Below, one piece after another: positions 12,861 to 22,473 of a DNA stretch of 64,000 nucleotides. Positions within the stretch are counted from its first letter, which is position 1. Each line of letters starts with the position of its first letter. The DNA comes from Brassica napus (lineage: Eukaryota > Streptophyta > Magnoliopsida > Brassicales > Brassicaceae): positions 17,445,726 through 17,509,725 of the forward strand of contig NC_063448.1 in assembly GCF_020379485.1 (NCBI RefSeq), in the 5' to 3' direction. Made by a program: the position numbers and the translations under genes. The notes under the pieces were generated by a model, which was not told where the DNA came from, searched no databases, and saw nothing but the letters and a program-made list of their open reading frames with translations.

Positions 12861-14761
12861 ATGGTACGAACTCTCTCTATTTCCTCTCTAATTTGAATAG
12901 TTTAGGGTAGATTAGGTGGTTAGTGTAGGGAATTTAGATAGGTTTACGGATTATATGTTAATTAGTGTTGATTAGGTGGTTAATGTTGGGAATTTAGCTA
13001 GATTTATAGAATTTGTTAATTATAGATTTTGTTAATTAGTGTTGATGTTAATTTTAAAAATTAAATTTTTTTCTAGGTTCGAAAGAACAGACTTACTCCC
13101 CATTACAGAGAGATGTTCGGTGAGCCTGGTAGTCGTTTAGACCCGTCTTCTTTAGCTCCCGGTTCTTCTTCAGCTCCCGGTTCTTCGGGTCCGGAGACTG
13201 TTCCCGAGACTCAGTCTTCTCAGAGAGTCTCCCAGTCGCCTCCTTCTGGTGCACCATCGGTTCCTCGATTCGTTGCACCACCAGCTCCTCATTCTCATGT
13301 CCTAGAGGTGTCTCCTCCTGTGCCTCCTCCGATGGCTCCTCTGATGCCAGCTGGGATTCATCCCGATTTGATGGTGACGCCGAGTGCTCCTTACTTGCAG
13401 TACACTGTCGAGGACCTTCTCGCTCAGCCAGGCAGAGAAGGTTTATCAGTCCTAGACCCCGACCGACCGGACGAAACTTTTTCGTACGTTATATTTTTTT
13501 TTTAAATTCTTTTAAAATTATTTTATAACAATAATAAATAATTTATACTTTAAATTTGTTTTTTTCAGGTTTGGGGTTGACGGATGTGTTGCTCGGAACG
13601 TAACCGAGATGATCAAAGGTTACTTCTTCGAGCCACATCCGAACTGGAAAAAAACGCCGATCTACGTAAGAAATACGTGGTTCAAAATTTTCGCTGTAAG
13701 TTACTATTAGTTAATTATATATACTTTAATTTTTTATGATTTAGATTTTTTAATTTTTTAAAACAAATTCTCAATTTAATTTTTTTTGTTACAGCAAAAA
13801 TACCATTGGTCCATGGGGATCAATGAGAGGGTGAAGAAAGCGTTCAACGCGAAGGCGCAAGCTTGCTTGTTGGACACGGTCTCCAATTGGAAGGGTGACT
13901 GGATCGTGAAGGGATATGAGTGTGGTAAACCCCTTGAGCTCACCACGGATGTGTGGGATACCTTATCTGTTATTGGCGGAATCCTGACTCCATTAGAGTC
14001 GTCGAATCTTACTCTGCCTCCCATCGGACGGTAGATGAGCACGGCCACGGGCCGATGCTTCACTCTACGGGTCAAAAACCCCACGCCGATGTCCGTCTGG
14101 ATATGGTAATTAAATATTTAATTTAATTAATTATATATATATATATATTCTAACTTTCTTAAATGTTTTTTAGGCCAAAGAGACGGGAGAACAAGGCGGG
14201 CCAATTTCTAGATGCTAGGTCCGAGGAGATCTTCAACGAATTGGTTGGTCGGGTTGAAAAACGCCAGACCCAGCTGACCCAGGAGTCCACCGACGGATTA
14301 CCCGTCACCTTATCCACACTTGAAGTGGATAGGATTTACGGGAAGGTAAATTATTTTAAATTTTAATTTTTTTTTATTATTCATTTAATTTAACTTTAAC
14401 TTTTTACTAACAATATTTATTTTTTGTTTTTAAGGTTGTCCATAAGAAAAAGGGACGTACATTGGGGATTGGTTCCGTCAACGATGTTCCTAGAGCGACA
14501 TCGTCTTATGGACAGAGACGGGATGATGAAGTCACTCAGCTGCGCAACGAGTTGGACTCGACGAGATCTTCGTTCACAGCTCGTATGGCTGGAATCGAGG
14601 GCTTCTTGCACGTTGTAGCGGCCACAAATCCGGAATGGAAGTCCTTGTTGAGGAACATGCGACGAAAAAATCTCATTCCAGGCGAGTCATCCGGCACACA
14701 TGACGAGGCGGATGTAGAGAGGAGGAGTGAGGAATTCTACCGGGCGATGAACGACCCTTAG
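12861..14761 (+). pseudogene. Ptta/En/Spm-type accessory transposase (Transposase_24 family), broken
   Basis: The predicted exons are 12861-12863 (the ATG alone, before a GT donor), 13077-13483, 13569-13695, 13795-14104, about 14173-14345 and 14433-14761. The N-terminal part is a Pro/Ser-rich linker. The middle holds the family signature (ARNVTEMIKGYFFEPHPNW, KAFNAKAQ). The C-terminal part holds [34 protein letters not shown] and a coiled region. Two breaks are visible. The frame shifts near 14000, since the family stretch VDEHGHGPMLHSTGQKPHAD continues in another frame. A further deletion and shift lies at about 14180-14200, where AKETG should run into NKAGQFLD. Proteins of this class bind the subterminal repeats. 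Confidence 0.85.
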
Positions 14762-14899
14762 TTCTTTTGTTTTTATTTTCGTTGGTTGTATTATAAATTC
14801 AAAACTTATTTATATATAAAAAAATTTTTGTATTTACGTTTATTTTTAAATTATATTTTTATTAATAAATTAACTAATTTTTATTTTATTTTTTAATTC

Positions 14900-15301
14900 T
14901 GGAAAATAAAAATCGAAGTAAATTCGTAGCTAAATTACGACTACATTACGTGGAAAGTTTACGAGAAAAACTTTTACGACAACACTACGAGGAAAGCTTA
15001 ACGAGTATTTTACGTGGAAGGGTTTACGTGTAATTTACGAGGAAATACTTTCGAGGTATTTACGAGGAAATGTAGCGTCCTCCTTACGTGGAAAAGTTAC
15101 GTGGTTTTTACGACGAATACTGTGCTTCGTATTTACGACGAAATGTGTTTCTCCCTAGTTACGACCAATTGGCGAGGAAATATGCGTTACGACAAACGAA
15201 TAATGACGAAACTTGTTTCCTCGCTAATTCCTCGTAAAGCCTATTTTACGACGAACTTATTACGAATTTCGCCGTCTTTAATGTTGTGTTTTCTTATAGT
15301 G
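14900..15301. repeat. CACTA 3' subterminal repeat region
   Basis: Dense TTACGACGAA, TTACGAGGAA and TTACGTGGAA motifs in both orientations run up to the right terminal inverted repeat. The left end (7940-8200) has a similar but shorter cluster. Confidence 0.85.
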
Positions 15302-15304
15302 TCA

Positions 15305-16617
15305 TAAACAGATTTAAGTGAAATGAATTATTTATACAGTTCAACCAATTAAACACCATAATTAAAAATTAATTATTTTTGTTTACTCTACTCATCACCT
15401 TATATATAATTTCTAATAACAAAAAAAATGGATAGTAAAACTTTTTAAATGCTTAAAACAAAAACAATGAATAATTTAAAATGATTTTATAATTGTTTGG
15501 CAACTTATATTTTTTATTATAGATTATAACGTTATAACTAAAATAAACATACTAAATATATATTCAACATTTAAATTTAAACAAAAATCTCGGGCCGACC
15601 CTAGTTAGTATAAAAACTATTGAAAATATGACAAATAGGTAAAATAAATGACTTGTCAAATGACAGTATAGAGAGCATTTCAAGAAGACACTTGGTGAAA
15701 CACAACAAGACTGAAGCATAGCCACTAGATCATGCAAACTGGTAATCCAAACACAATATCCAACTGATCCTCTGTCTCTTTTGTTGTATCTCTCCTCGTT
15801 CAAATGGATTGAGAAATTGTGGATGTCTAATATATGTTTTATAGAGGGTTGAGAATCCTGTAATAGTATGTGAGAGGGTGTAAAATGCAAGCATGAAGAT
15901 GAGTTTTGAGTATTGAACTGAGCAGAAATTTGACTGGAATCTCAAGAAGCGTCTCAGTAACTGTAGGACGTTGAAACTGAGTCTGCAGTGCAGTGTTTGG
16001 GACAGAGATTTGGCCTGCAGCAGAGTATGGTCGGACAATCGGGCAGAAAACTGGTCCCCCTTGCTTGTGCAAATGGAGAAGCGATATGGTTTTGTAGACA
16101 TTCCCAAACTCCAGCTCCTCCCTGGCCTTTGTGTCATCAATTTTCTCTAAAAAAAAACAACTTGTATTGTTGTCTTTCAGTTAAGGTGGATGATTCTGGT
16201 GAGTTAACAGAGAAAGAGAGATAATCAGAGCCGGCTGAGAGAAATGCCCGGTTTCATTAGCAGTAAGTAGATTAAGGTTAGTTCCTGTTGAAACCTTCTT
16301 CAAAGGTATTGTTTATGTTGTTACACCTAAAGTATATGTATTGTGTCGTGTGAAAATGTGGGTGGATGCAAAAGTATTCAAGGAAGAGAGAACAGAAAGG
16401 ATAAAGATATTCGTGAAGGGCTGCAGTTTTCAAAATTTCAGTTCACAGAGTACATTCCCTTGTTCAAAATCATTACACTTGCGCACTCATCTACTGCAAG
16501 CTAAAAAGAAATCAGTTTCCGGCAGAGTTGCATTATCCTCCTATCTCATCAGTATCCATTTCCTGAACACGTGATTAGTAAATTGAATCAGTGTTGAGAT
16601 TTTGATTAGGTGGAGAT
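15305..16617. other. No gene recognised; downstream flank of the chimeric gene
   Basis: The first 300 bases are AT-rich. From about 15650 to 16560 the composition is more gene-like, with overlapping short frames on both strands (136 aa at 15730-16140 minus, 78 aa at 15988-16224 plus), but none matches a family I know. It may be the 3' part of the fragment that brought in the Cpn60 exons, or an unrelated decayed gene. A CACGTG core lies near 16567. Confidence 0.4.
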
Positions 16618-19600
16618 CTAATAGATTGTCTGAACCAAACCTGAGTTGTCCATTGGGTTGCCTGTGGGAACTGGCTCAGGTTCCTTGATCTCAACAACAA
16701 CACAGTCTGACATCAAAAATGTCTTTGCCACCGAAGCTGCGTGTTCCAAGCAACATCTCACAACCTAAAAAATCCAGACAAAGCACTCTCAGTTTCTCTG
16801 ATGACCAAATTTAGCTAAGTGAAGACAGTTTATGACCTTTGTTGGATCGATGATTCCTGCAGCCATCAAATCTTCGTACTTGCCAGTTGCAGCATTGTAA
16901 CCGAACTTAACGTTCTCGTTGGAAAGCACCTGACAATGAATATAATAGATAGCAGCTCTTCAAGCATATCTGATTTTAAATCAAAAGATAAGTGTGTGTG
17001 GAGGTAACTACCTTCTCGCTAACTATGCTTCCACTGACTCCAGCATTCTTAGCAACCGGGTTTAGAGGGTAACTAAGTGCTCTTTTCACGATGTCTGTTC
17101 CGACCTGAAGTAAGGGAACCAGAGATGTTAGAAGATCTGAGGTGTTTAAGAATCGGAAACTGAAAGTGTTTATTATACCTTTTCTTCATCATCGTCAAGG
17201 GCGGCTTTAATGGTATCAACCTTGGAAGCAAGGCGAAGCAGAGTACAACCACCACCAACGACAATACCGTCCTCAACAGCAGCCTGACGAATAAAATAAT
17301 AGACATCCTGATCAGTGTACACTTCACTGTGTAAGTGTGTATGCAAATAGCTCCTCAGCAATAAAAGATCACCTTTTTAGCATTAAGAGCATATTCAACT
17401 CTCAGTTTTTTCTCTTTGAGCTCTGGCTCCGTTTGTTCTCCGACCTTTTACCAAATACATAAGAGCTTCTACTTAAGCATCTCTCGAACATACTCTTTTT
17501 TTATACTAAAGACTATCAATGGGGTTTGTATTAACCTGAATCACAGCAACTCGACCAGAAAGCTTTGCAATTCGCGCATTCAATTTTTCCTTCTCATAAT
17601 CTTGCTCCACTTGCTGTACAAACCATATACCACTAAGTACGCTATGGAAAAAAAGAAGTAGAGATTCAAGTTAATACCTCAATAAGATTCTTATCTTTGA
17701 GTTCTGTCTCAGTTTGTGCTCCGACCTTTTACCAAATACATAAGAGCTTTATCTTAACATCTCTCCAACACAGTCTTTATATTATATGGTGTTTGTATTA
17801 ACCTGAATCACAGCAACTCCACCAGAAAGCGTTGCTATTCTCTCACTCAGTTTTTCCTTCTCGTAATCTTGCTCCGCTTGCTGCACAAACCAAATACCAT
17901 TAAGTACTCTACGGACTAAAAGTAGTAGAGATTCCAAACTTCCTAAGTTCATACCTCAATAAGATTCTTAATCTGTGTAAGATGCTTTTGCACTGCTTCC
18001 TGTGTGGTCCCATCACCCACAATGGTCGAAGTCTCCTTCCTTCCAACTCTGCTCATTGCTTCAGCAATCATACTTCCATGTTCTGTTCTCATCATCCCTA
18101 GTTCCGATGACTCACTATCAGTTGTTATCTGTTCAAGTACAACCTTAAACTTCTTGAGGTTTCTCTTTTTGCGGTTGGGCTTCTCTGTGAACTGTAATCC
18201 CAGCGGACCTGTATCCATGCCTATGGAGAAGAAACCATTGATGAGGTATTGAGGTTCTTTGAAGCAGAATCTGGAGTCATCTTTACCGGCAAGGAGAAAC
18301 ATCACTTCAAGGGAAACAAATATGTATCCCAAAACTCCAATACGCTCACCATTGCTACTTTTGCAACGTACAACCATTTCACCATCCATTAGGACACAGT
18401 CGAGCATCAACACCTCGTGTTCACCAATGTATCCAGCGCCTTTCTTACTAGGGCCTCGATATATTCTGTCACTGCTCCATCCCTCGAATAACGTCAGTTT
18501 TGCAGCAACAGGATGACTCTTAAGGCGCACCAAGGCTTGTTCCATTGTTTCATATTTAAAGACATCGGTGATGCGGTACAAATCTTCCTCGGGATCAGAT
18601 GCCCGTTTGAAATTGCAGTTAAAGGTAGGATTCTGCTCTTTGGGTATGCCAGCATCCTGCACATACGCCAACCCGTCTTCCAAAGACAGACCATAGCAAC
18701 TATGGGCTGCAGAACTACTTAAATCTGCACCTCTTTTTAAATCTTTTCCATACAGGTCCGGACGAACCTTCTCGCACAAGTATCTCGGACACAGCGGTAT
18801 AAATTCCTTCTCCCAACCGTGAAGCACCAAAGAAGCACTTACCATGTCGCATAAGGAATAGGCCCAACACAGAGCATGAAATAACTGATCTCGAATGTAG
18901 CCGGCAACCACTTCCCGCCTCTCCACTTGTCTTTTCTTGAATACATGCTTTCGATCTAGAGGCCTTGGCGTCCAGAACAAATACAGTCGGCCACTAGTAT
19001 CAGAAACCCCTATTTGACCTTGGGGTTCTGATTTCTTTAGGAGCTCAAATCTCTCCTCACTGAGACACATCTCTGCATAGTAAAGAGAAATTCGGGACGG
19101 CAGGGTAGACGGCAGGGCAGTATAGTTAGCTAAATTGTCGGGACGGGCGGCAAGTATCTCTAGTATATCAGAACGTTCGGGGCATGGGACAAAACCTCTG
19201 TATCCTTCTGGATCAGTATCGGTTGCATCTTCTTTTGCCCCAACAGAGCTTGATGAAACTGATCTGAGATGAGCACTTCGTTTCCATGCACGCTCTTCAC
19301 ACTGGTCGTCTATTCCTTTCTTGCTGTTTACATCCCTCTCTTCTTCATCATCATCATCGTAATCATCATCCCCGGAGGTGTCTCCTTCTCCAGAAGAATA
19401 GATGTGCACATCATCGTCGTCTCTGGCTATGGTTTCAGTAACCTTGTCGTCCTTGATAATGTCCCTGCAATGCCTGATCATGGCTTCAATGTACTCAGAA
19501 AGATTATCAGCACTCAACTGAATATTCATATTCTCTTGTTCAAGCTTCTCCTTGACGCCAACAAGGTATTTGCCTTCATCTTCTTTTGATGTTAACTCAA

Positions 19601-20617
19601 GCCTCACCTTCTCAATTTGGAAGTTCAAATTCTCAATGTTGAGTTTTGCTTCGGCTATAGCTGCGTCAGAATTATTTATCATAGCATCTGCCATAAAGAA
19701 GGAAAAACAAGAGCATTTCATTTAAATACCAATACTATCATATAGCAAGCTAAAAATTCCCTATCCTGTTTCCATCTAAATAGCGAACACCCTTCTGAAA
19801 CATTGAATTTTTCAGCCAGTTTGGTGCGTGGGACATGCTTAAGCTATTACATCAGACAATACATGTGGTCAATACATGTGGTCTACAGTCTACTACATGT
19901 GAGAATTGACATTGTGAATATATAAGAACAATGAAAATTTACCTTTCTCGTTTGAGAAACTGGCAGTTCTACACTGTTCATTTTGGTAAGAGTTTTCTTT
20001 CTGTCCTTTCTCGAGTTGTAGCTCTTCTAGTTCCTTCTCTCCTGCATGGTTGACTTATTAAATGTAACAAAAGTGTATAACAAGAAAGATCCAACAGAAG
20101 AACGGTAGATAAATTTTGATAAACCATCTTGCAGCAATACAATCACTTTCAAAATAAAGGTGTCCTATGAAAGAAAAAAAAAACATGTCTGAGACAAAAC
20201 AACAACTTACGGCTTTTGATGTTTTCTTCAGAAGCACTCAGTTTTACAGATAGATCTTTCATTTGCTGCTTCAAAGAGTTAATTGCTTGCGCACTAGTAG
20301 AGAACTTGAACTCAAAACGCTCCTTATCCTTCTCCGCTGTAGAGTAAACTCAAAAAACAGATACAGACAGCATAAGTAGCTTCAAGTATATAACGACCAA
20401 TGTGCATCTGCTATATACCTTGTTGAATCTGAGAAGCCAAGTGCTGCAGAGTCTCAGTAAGTTGATCACACAGAGTGTTAGTCGAAGGAAATTTGGACTC
20501 CATCCCTCTCCGAAGCTTTTCATCCTCCTTTTGCATCCCCATGAGCTTAGCATTCTGCAGTTTCTCCTTTAAAGCAAGTATTTGATCCATTGATCTTTTC
20601 AGCTTAGAGTGCTGCAT
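16618..20617 (-). CDS. Chimeric ZYP1 coiled coil / papain-like (C1) / chaperonin-60 beta gene
   Basis: Predicted exons on the minus strand: 20617-20419, 20336-20211, 20041-19943, 19687-17955, 17880-17803, 17725-17678, 17613-17536, 17444-17373, 17283-17179, 17104-17012, 16929-16837 and 16764-16641, then read-through to TAG at 16618-16620. All have AG/GT borders and one continuous frame of about 956 codons. Residues 1-215 match the N-terminal coiled coil of ZYP1 ([27 protein letters not shown]). An acidic linker follows. At about 400-610 lies a C1-peptidase-like region with Gln409, Cys415 (HALCWAYS) and His565 (GEHEVL). The Asn is displaced (KSSNG). From about 677 the protein is Cpn60 beta ([49 protein letters not shown]), lacking the apical domain. 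The start is uncertain: the ATG at 20617 lies in what was an intron. It could be a pseudogene, but no stop interrupts it. Confidence 0.6.
17536..17880 (-). repeat. Duplicated Cpn60 exon pair within the chimeric gene
   Basis: Exon 17880-17803 ([20 protein letters not shown]) and exon 17613-17536 ([20 protein letters not shown]) are two copies of one Cpn60 beta exon. Between them, exon 17725-17678 begins like the following Cpn60 exon ([12 protein letters not shown]) but ends in NLIE, the end of the preceding exon. This is what an unequal exchange between neighbouring exons would leave. Confidence 0.8.
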
Positions 20618-20732
20618 CACGGGAACAGATGGTCAGATACAAAGAAGTTAACAAGAACTTCAAAAATAAAACTAAACAGAGATGCGATAGAAACACAAAT
20701 CCTAGCAACATCACCATACATACCTCGACTCT

Positions 20733-20986
20733 GAAGAAGCACAATCCTAGGCTAGCAACAACACCACACACACCTCTTAAGCTCATGGATGAAGCTTATA
20801 AACGCGGAAAGCAAGAAGAGGACGGGATAAGCAATCGGAATACTAAGCAGAGATCTGAATCGAAGAAGCACGATCCTAGGCTAGCAACAACGCCGTACAT
20901 AGCTCTTAAGCACATCGATCAAACTTAAGTTCGTAGAGAATAAAACGGGATAAGCAATCGAAGTACCGCCAAGTGGAGATCGGATT
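20733..20986. repeat. 129-bp tandem repeat, two copies, in the chimeric gene's 5' region
   Basis: A unit beginning GAAGAAGCAC and containing ATCCTAGGCTAGCAACAAC starts at 20733 and again at 20862. A further partial copy lies at about 20690-20732. It occupies the place where the second exon of ZYP1 would be expected. Confidence 0.85.
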
Positions 20987-21115
20987 TCATAGACGCCAGC
21001 TCCTTCACCAATTTCTCTGGGAAACAGGATCGCATATCATCAGAACAGTGCGATTTCAGAAACTATCTGGGCGAAATCCTCAAAATCAAGCGAAACGAAA
21101 TACAGAAAAGCAAAC

Positions 21116-21266
21116 CTGCCGTGAACTTCAGATTCGGGAAATTGCCGGAAGAAACAGAATCATGAGGTGGTTGACGCGAGGAAAAGAAGCGATTCTTCGA
21201 ATCTGATCCAGCCATCGATCGAATCTGATCCAAGCCCTTCGCCGTTAGAAACCCTATCTTCTGCCT
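21116..21266 (-). pseudogene. Remnant of ZYP1 exon 1 with lost start codon
   Basis: Read on the minus strand this encodes [18 protein letters not shown] and then [20 protein letters not shown], ending in a GT donor at 21115-21114. It resembles the N terminus of Arabidopsis ZYP1, which I recall as beginning MQKLGF. The codon in the Met position is AGG (21264-21266). The next ATG in frame is at 21215. Joining this exon directly to the exon at 20611 gives a stop at once, so the ZYP1 exon that should lie between them is missing. The upstream DNA may still act as promoter and leader. Confidence 0.7.
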
Positions 21267-21446
21267 TTCTAGTGTTCGCGAACAAAAAGCCTAACCGTTT
21301 CTTTCTTTTTTTCCCGCCCTCTCTACTTTCTCTCTCTCTCGTGTGACAAAATGATATTTTATGATAGATGTGGGAAGGAGGATGATGCATGCACACGGAA
21401 TATGATGTAAACAACTCATGAACGTTTCTCTATTTCTCAACACTTC

Positions 21447-21618
21447 TTTTTTTTTTTTTTTTTTATAACTCCGGTATCTGGGCAGCCACATTCCCAACTA
21501 TCCCCCGAAAGGACTCCAGCGCCCCAACAGAAGTGATGTTAAATCCGTTGTGGCCAAGACTCGAACCCGGGTGGCGGGCAATACAGCTGTACATCCTTTA
21601 CCACCAAGCTACGAGCGT
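21447..21618 (-). mobile_element. tRNA-derived SINE (Brassica S1-like)
   Basis: On the minus strand the element begins near 21618 with an A box TAGCTTGGTGG (21611-21601) and a B box GGGTTCGAGTC (21568-21558). It ends in a poly-A tail, seen as a T run near 21447-21464. The flanking sequence TTTCTCAACACTTCTTTT (from 21433) recurs as TTTCTTAACACTTCTTTT (from 21623), a target-site duplication with one mismatch. It lies 5' of the chimeric gene. Confidence 0.85.
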
Positions 21619-21774
21619 TTGGTTTCTTAACACTTCTTTTTTACTCAACGTTTATTTGTTAACACTTTTAACGCCAAGTACTGTATCAATCTTAAGTATA
21701 TTATTTCTCAATTAAACTCAACTCATTTTTCCTACGCACTCCATAATCCATATATATATTAAATATAAAGAAAT

Positions 21775-22066
21775 TCCCTATCATAACCATTTTTAAGTTT
21801 TTTCGCAAAAATAACCTTCAATAAAAAAAATAACCAAAAACGGTTTTATTAAAGTCTAAAAGTACATTTTTATCATAGGGTTAACTAATCTAGACTTGGG
21901 GTTTAAAGTTAAGGGGTGGAGTTTTGGGGATATAGTTTCAAATTAAAAAAATATATATATATTAAAATTTTCAAAATAAAAAATATTATTTTGGTCATTT
22001 TCTTTTTTGAGGACTATTTTTGTGACAAAAACTTAAAAAGTGTCATTTGAGATAATTGCCCGAATA
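21775..22066. mobile_element. MITE-like element with inverted ends
   Basis: The left end TTTTTAAGTTTTTTCGCAAA pairs with the right end TGTGACAAAAACTTAAAAA in inverted orientation. The inside holds degenerate GGGTTTAAAGTT motifs. It is of the same general type as the element at 35481-35950. No clear target-site duplication was found. Confidence 0.5.
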
Positions 22067-22473
22067 AATATATATAAAAGAAACAGTTTTCATGTCAAAA
22101 TCATATGCATTTCATATATATATATATAGTATAATAATTAATGAAAATTTTTATATGATAACATTAAAAACAAATTATCATGAATATATCCCACAAAGTA
22201 CAAAATGACCAAAACATTTCATTAAACAGGTAAGTAAAAACTTATACTACTAGGAACAAGTAATCTACGCTTAAGGTTATATTTCAGATTTGAGGGATGA
22301 GATTCTGGGGGTAAATTTTACGATTTTTAAAAATAAATAAATTAGTATTTACAATTTAAAATAAATATCTTACAAATAATTTCAAAATAAATTTTCGGAT
22401 TTAAAAAAAATCAAAAAAAAATCCAGAAAAATATTTTTAAAATATTTATTTATATTTATATATTTATAAAGTA
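22067..22473. other. AT-rich DNA, no gene seen
   Basis: Only AT-rich sequence with poly-A and poly-T stretches is present. The 5' edge of the following LINE could not be placed exactly. Confidence 0.5.

Larger units (their letters stand above)
7922..15301 (+). mobile_element. CACTA (En/Spm) DNA transposon, full length, non-autonomous by decay
   Basis: The left end reads CACTACAAGAAAACACAAC at 7922. The right end, read on the minus strand from 15301, is CACTATAAGAAAACACAAC, a 19-bp inverted terminal repeat with one mismatch. TCA flanks both sides (7919-7921 and 15302-15304), the 3-bp target-site duplication expected of CACTA elements. Both subterminal regions carry many short TTACGACGAA and TTACGAGGAA motifs, the usual binding sites of the accessory transposase protein. 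Two gene remnants lie inside in the same orientation: TNP2-like, then a Ptta/En/Spm-like gene. Both carry stops or frameshifts, so this copy could move only with help from elsewhere. Confidence 0.95.
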
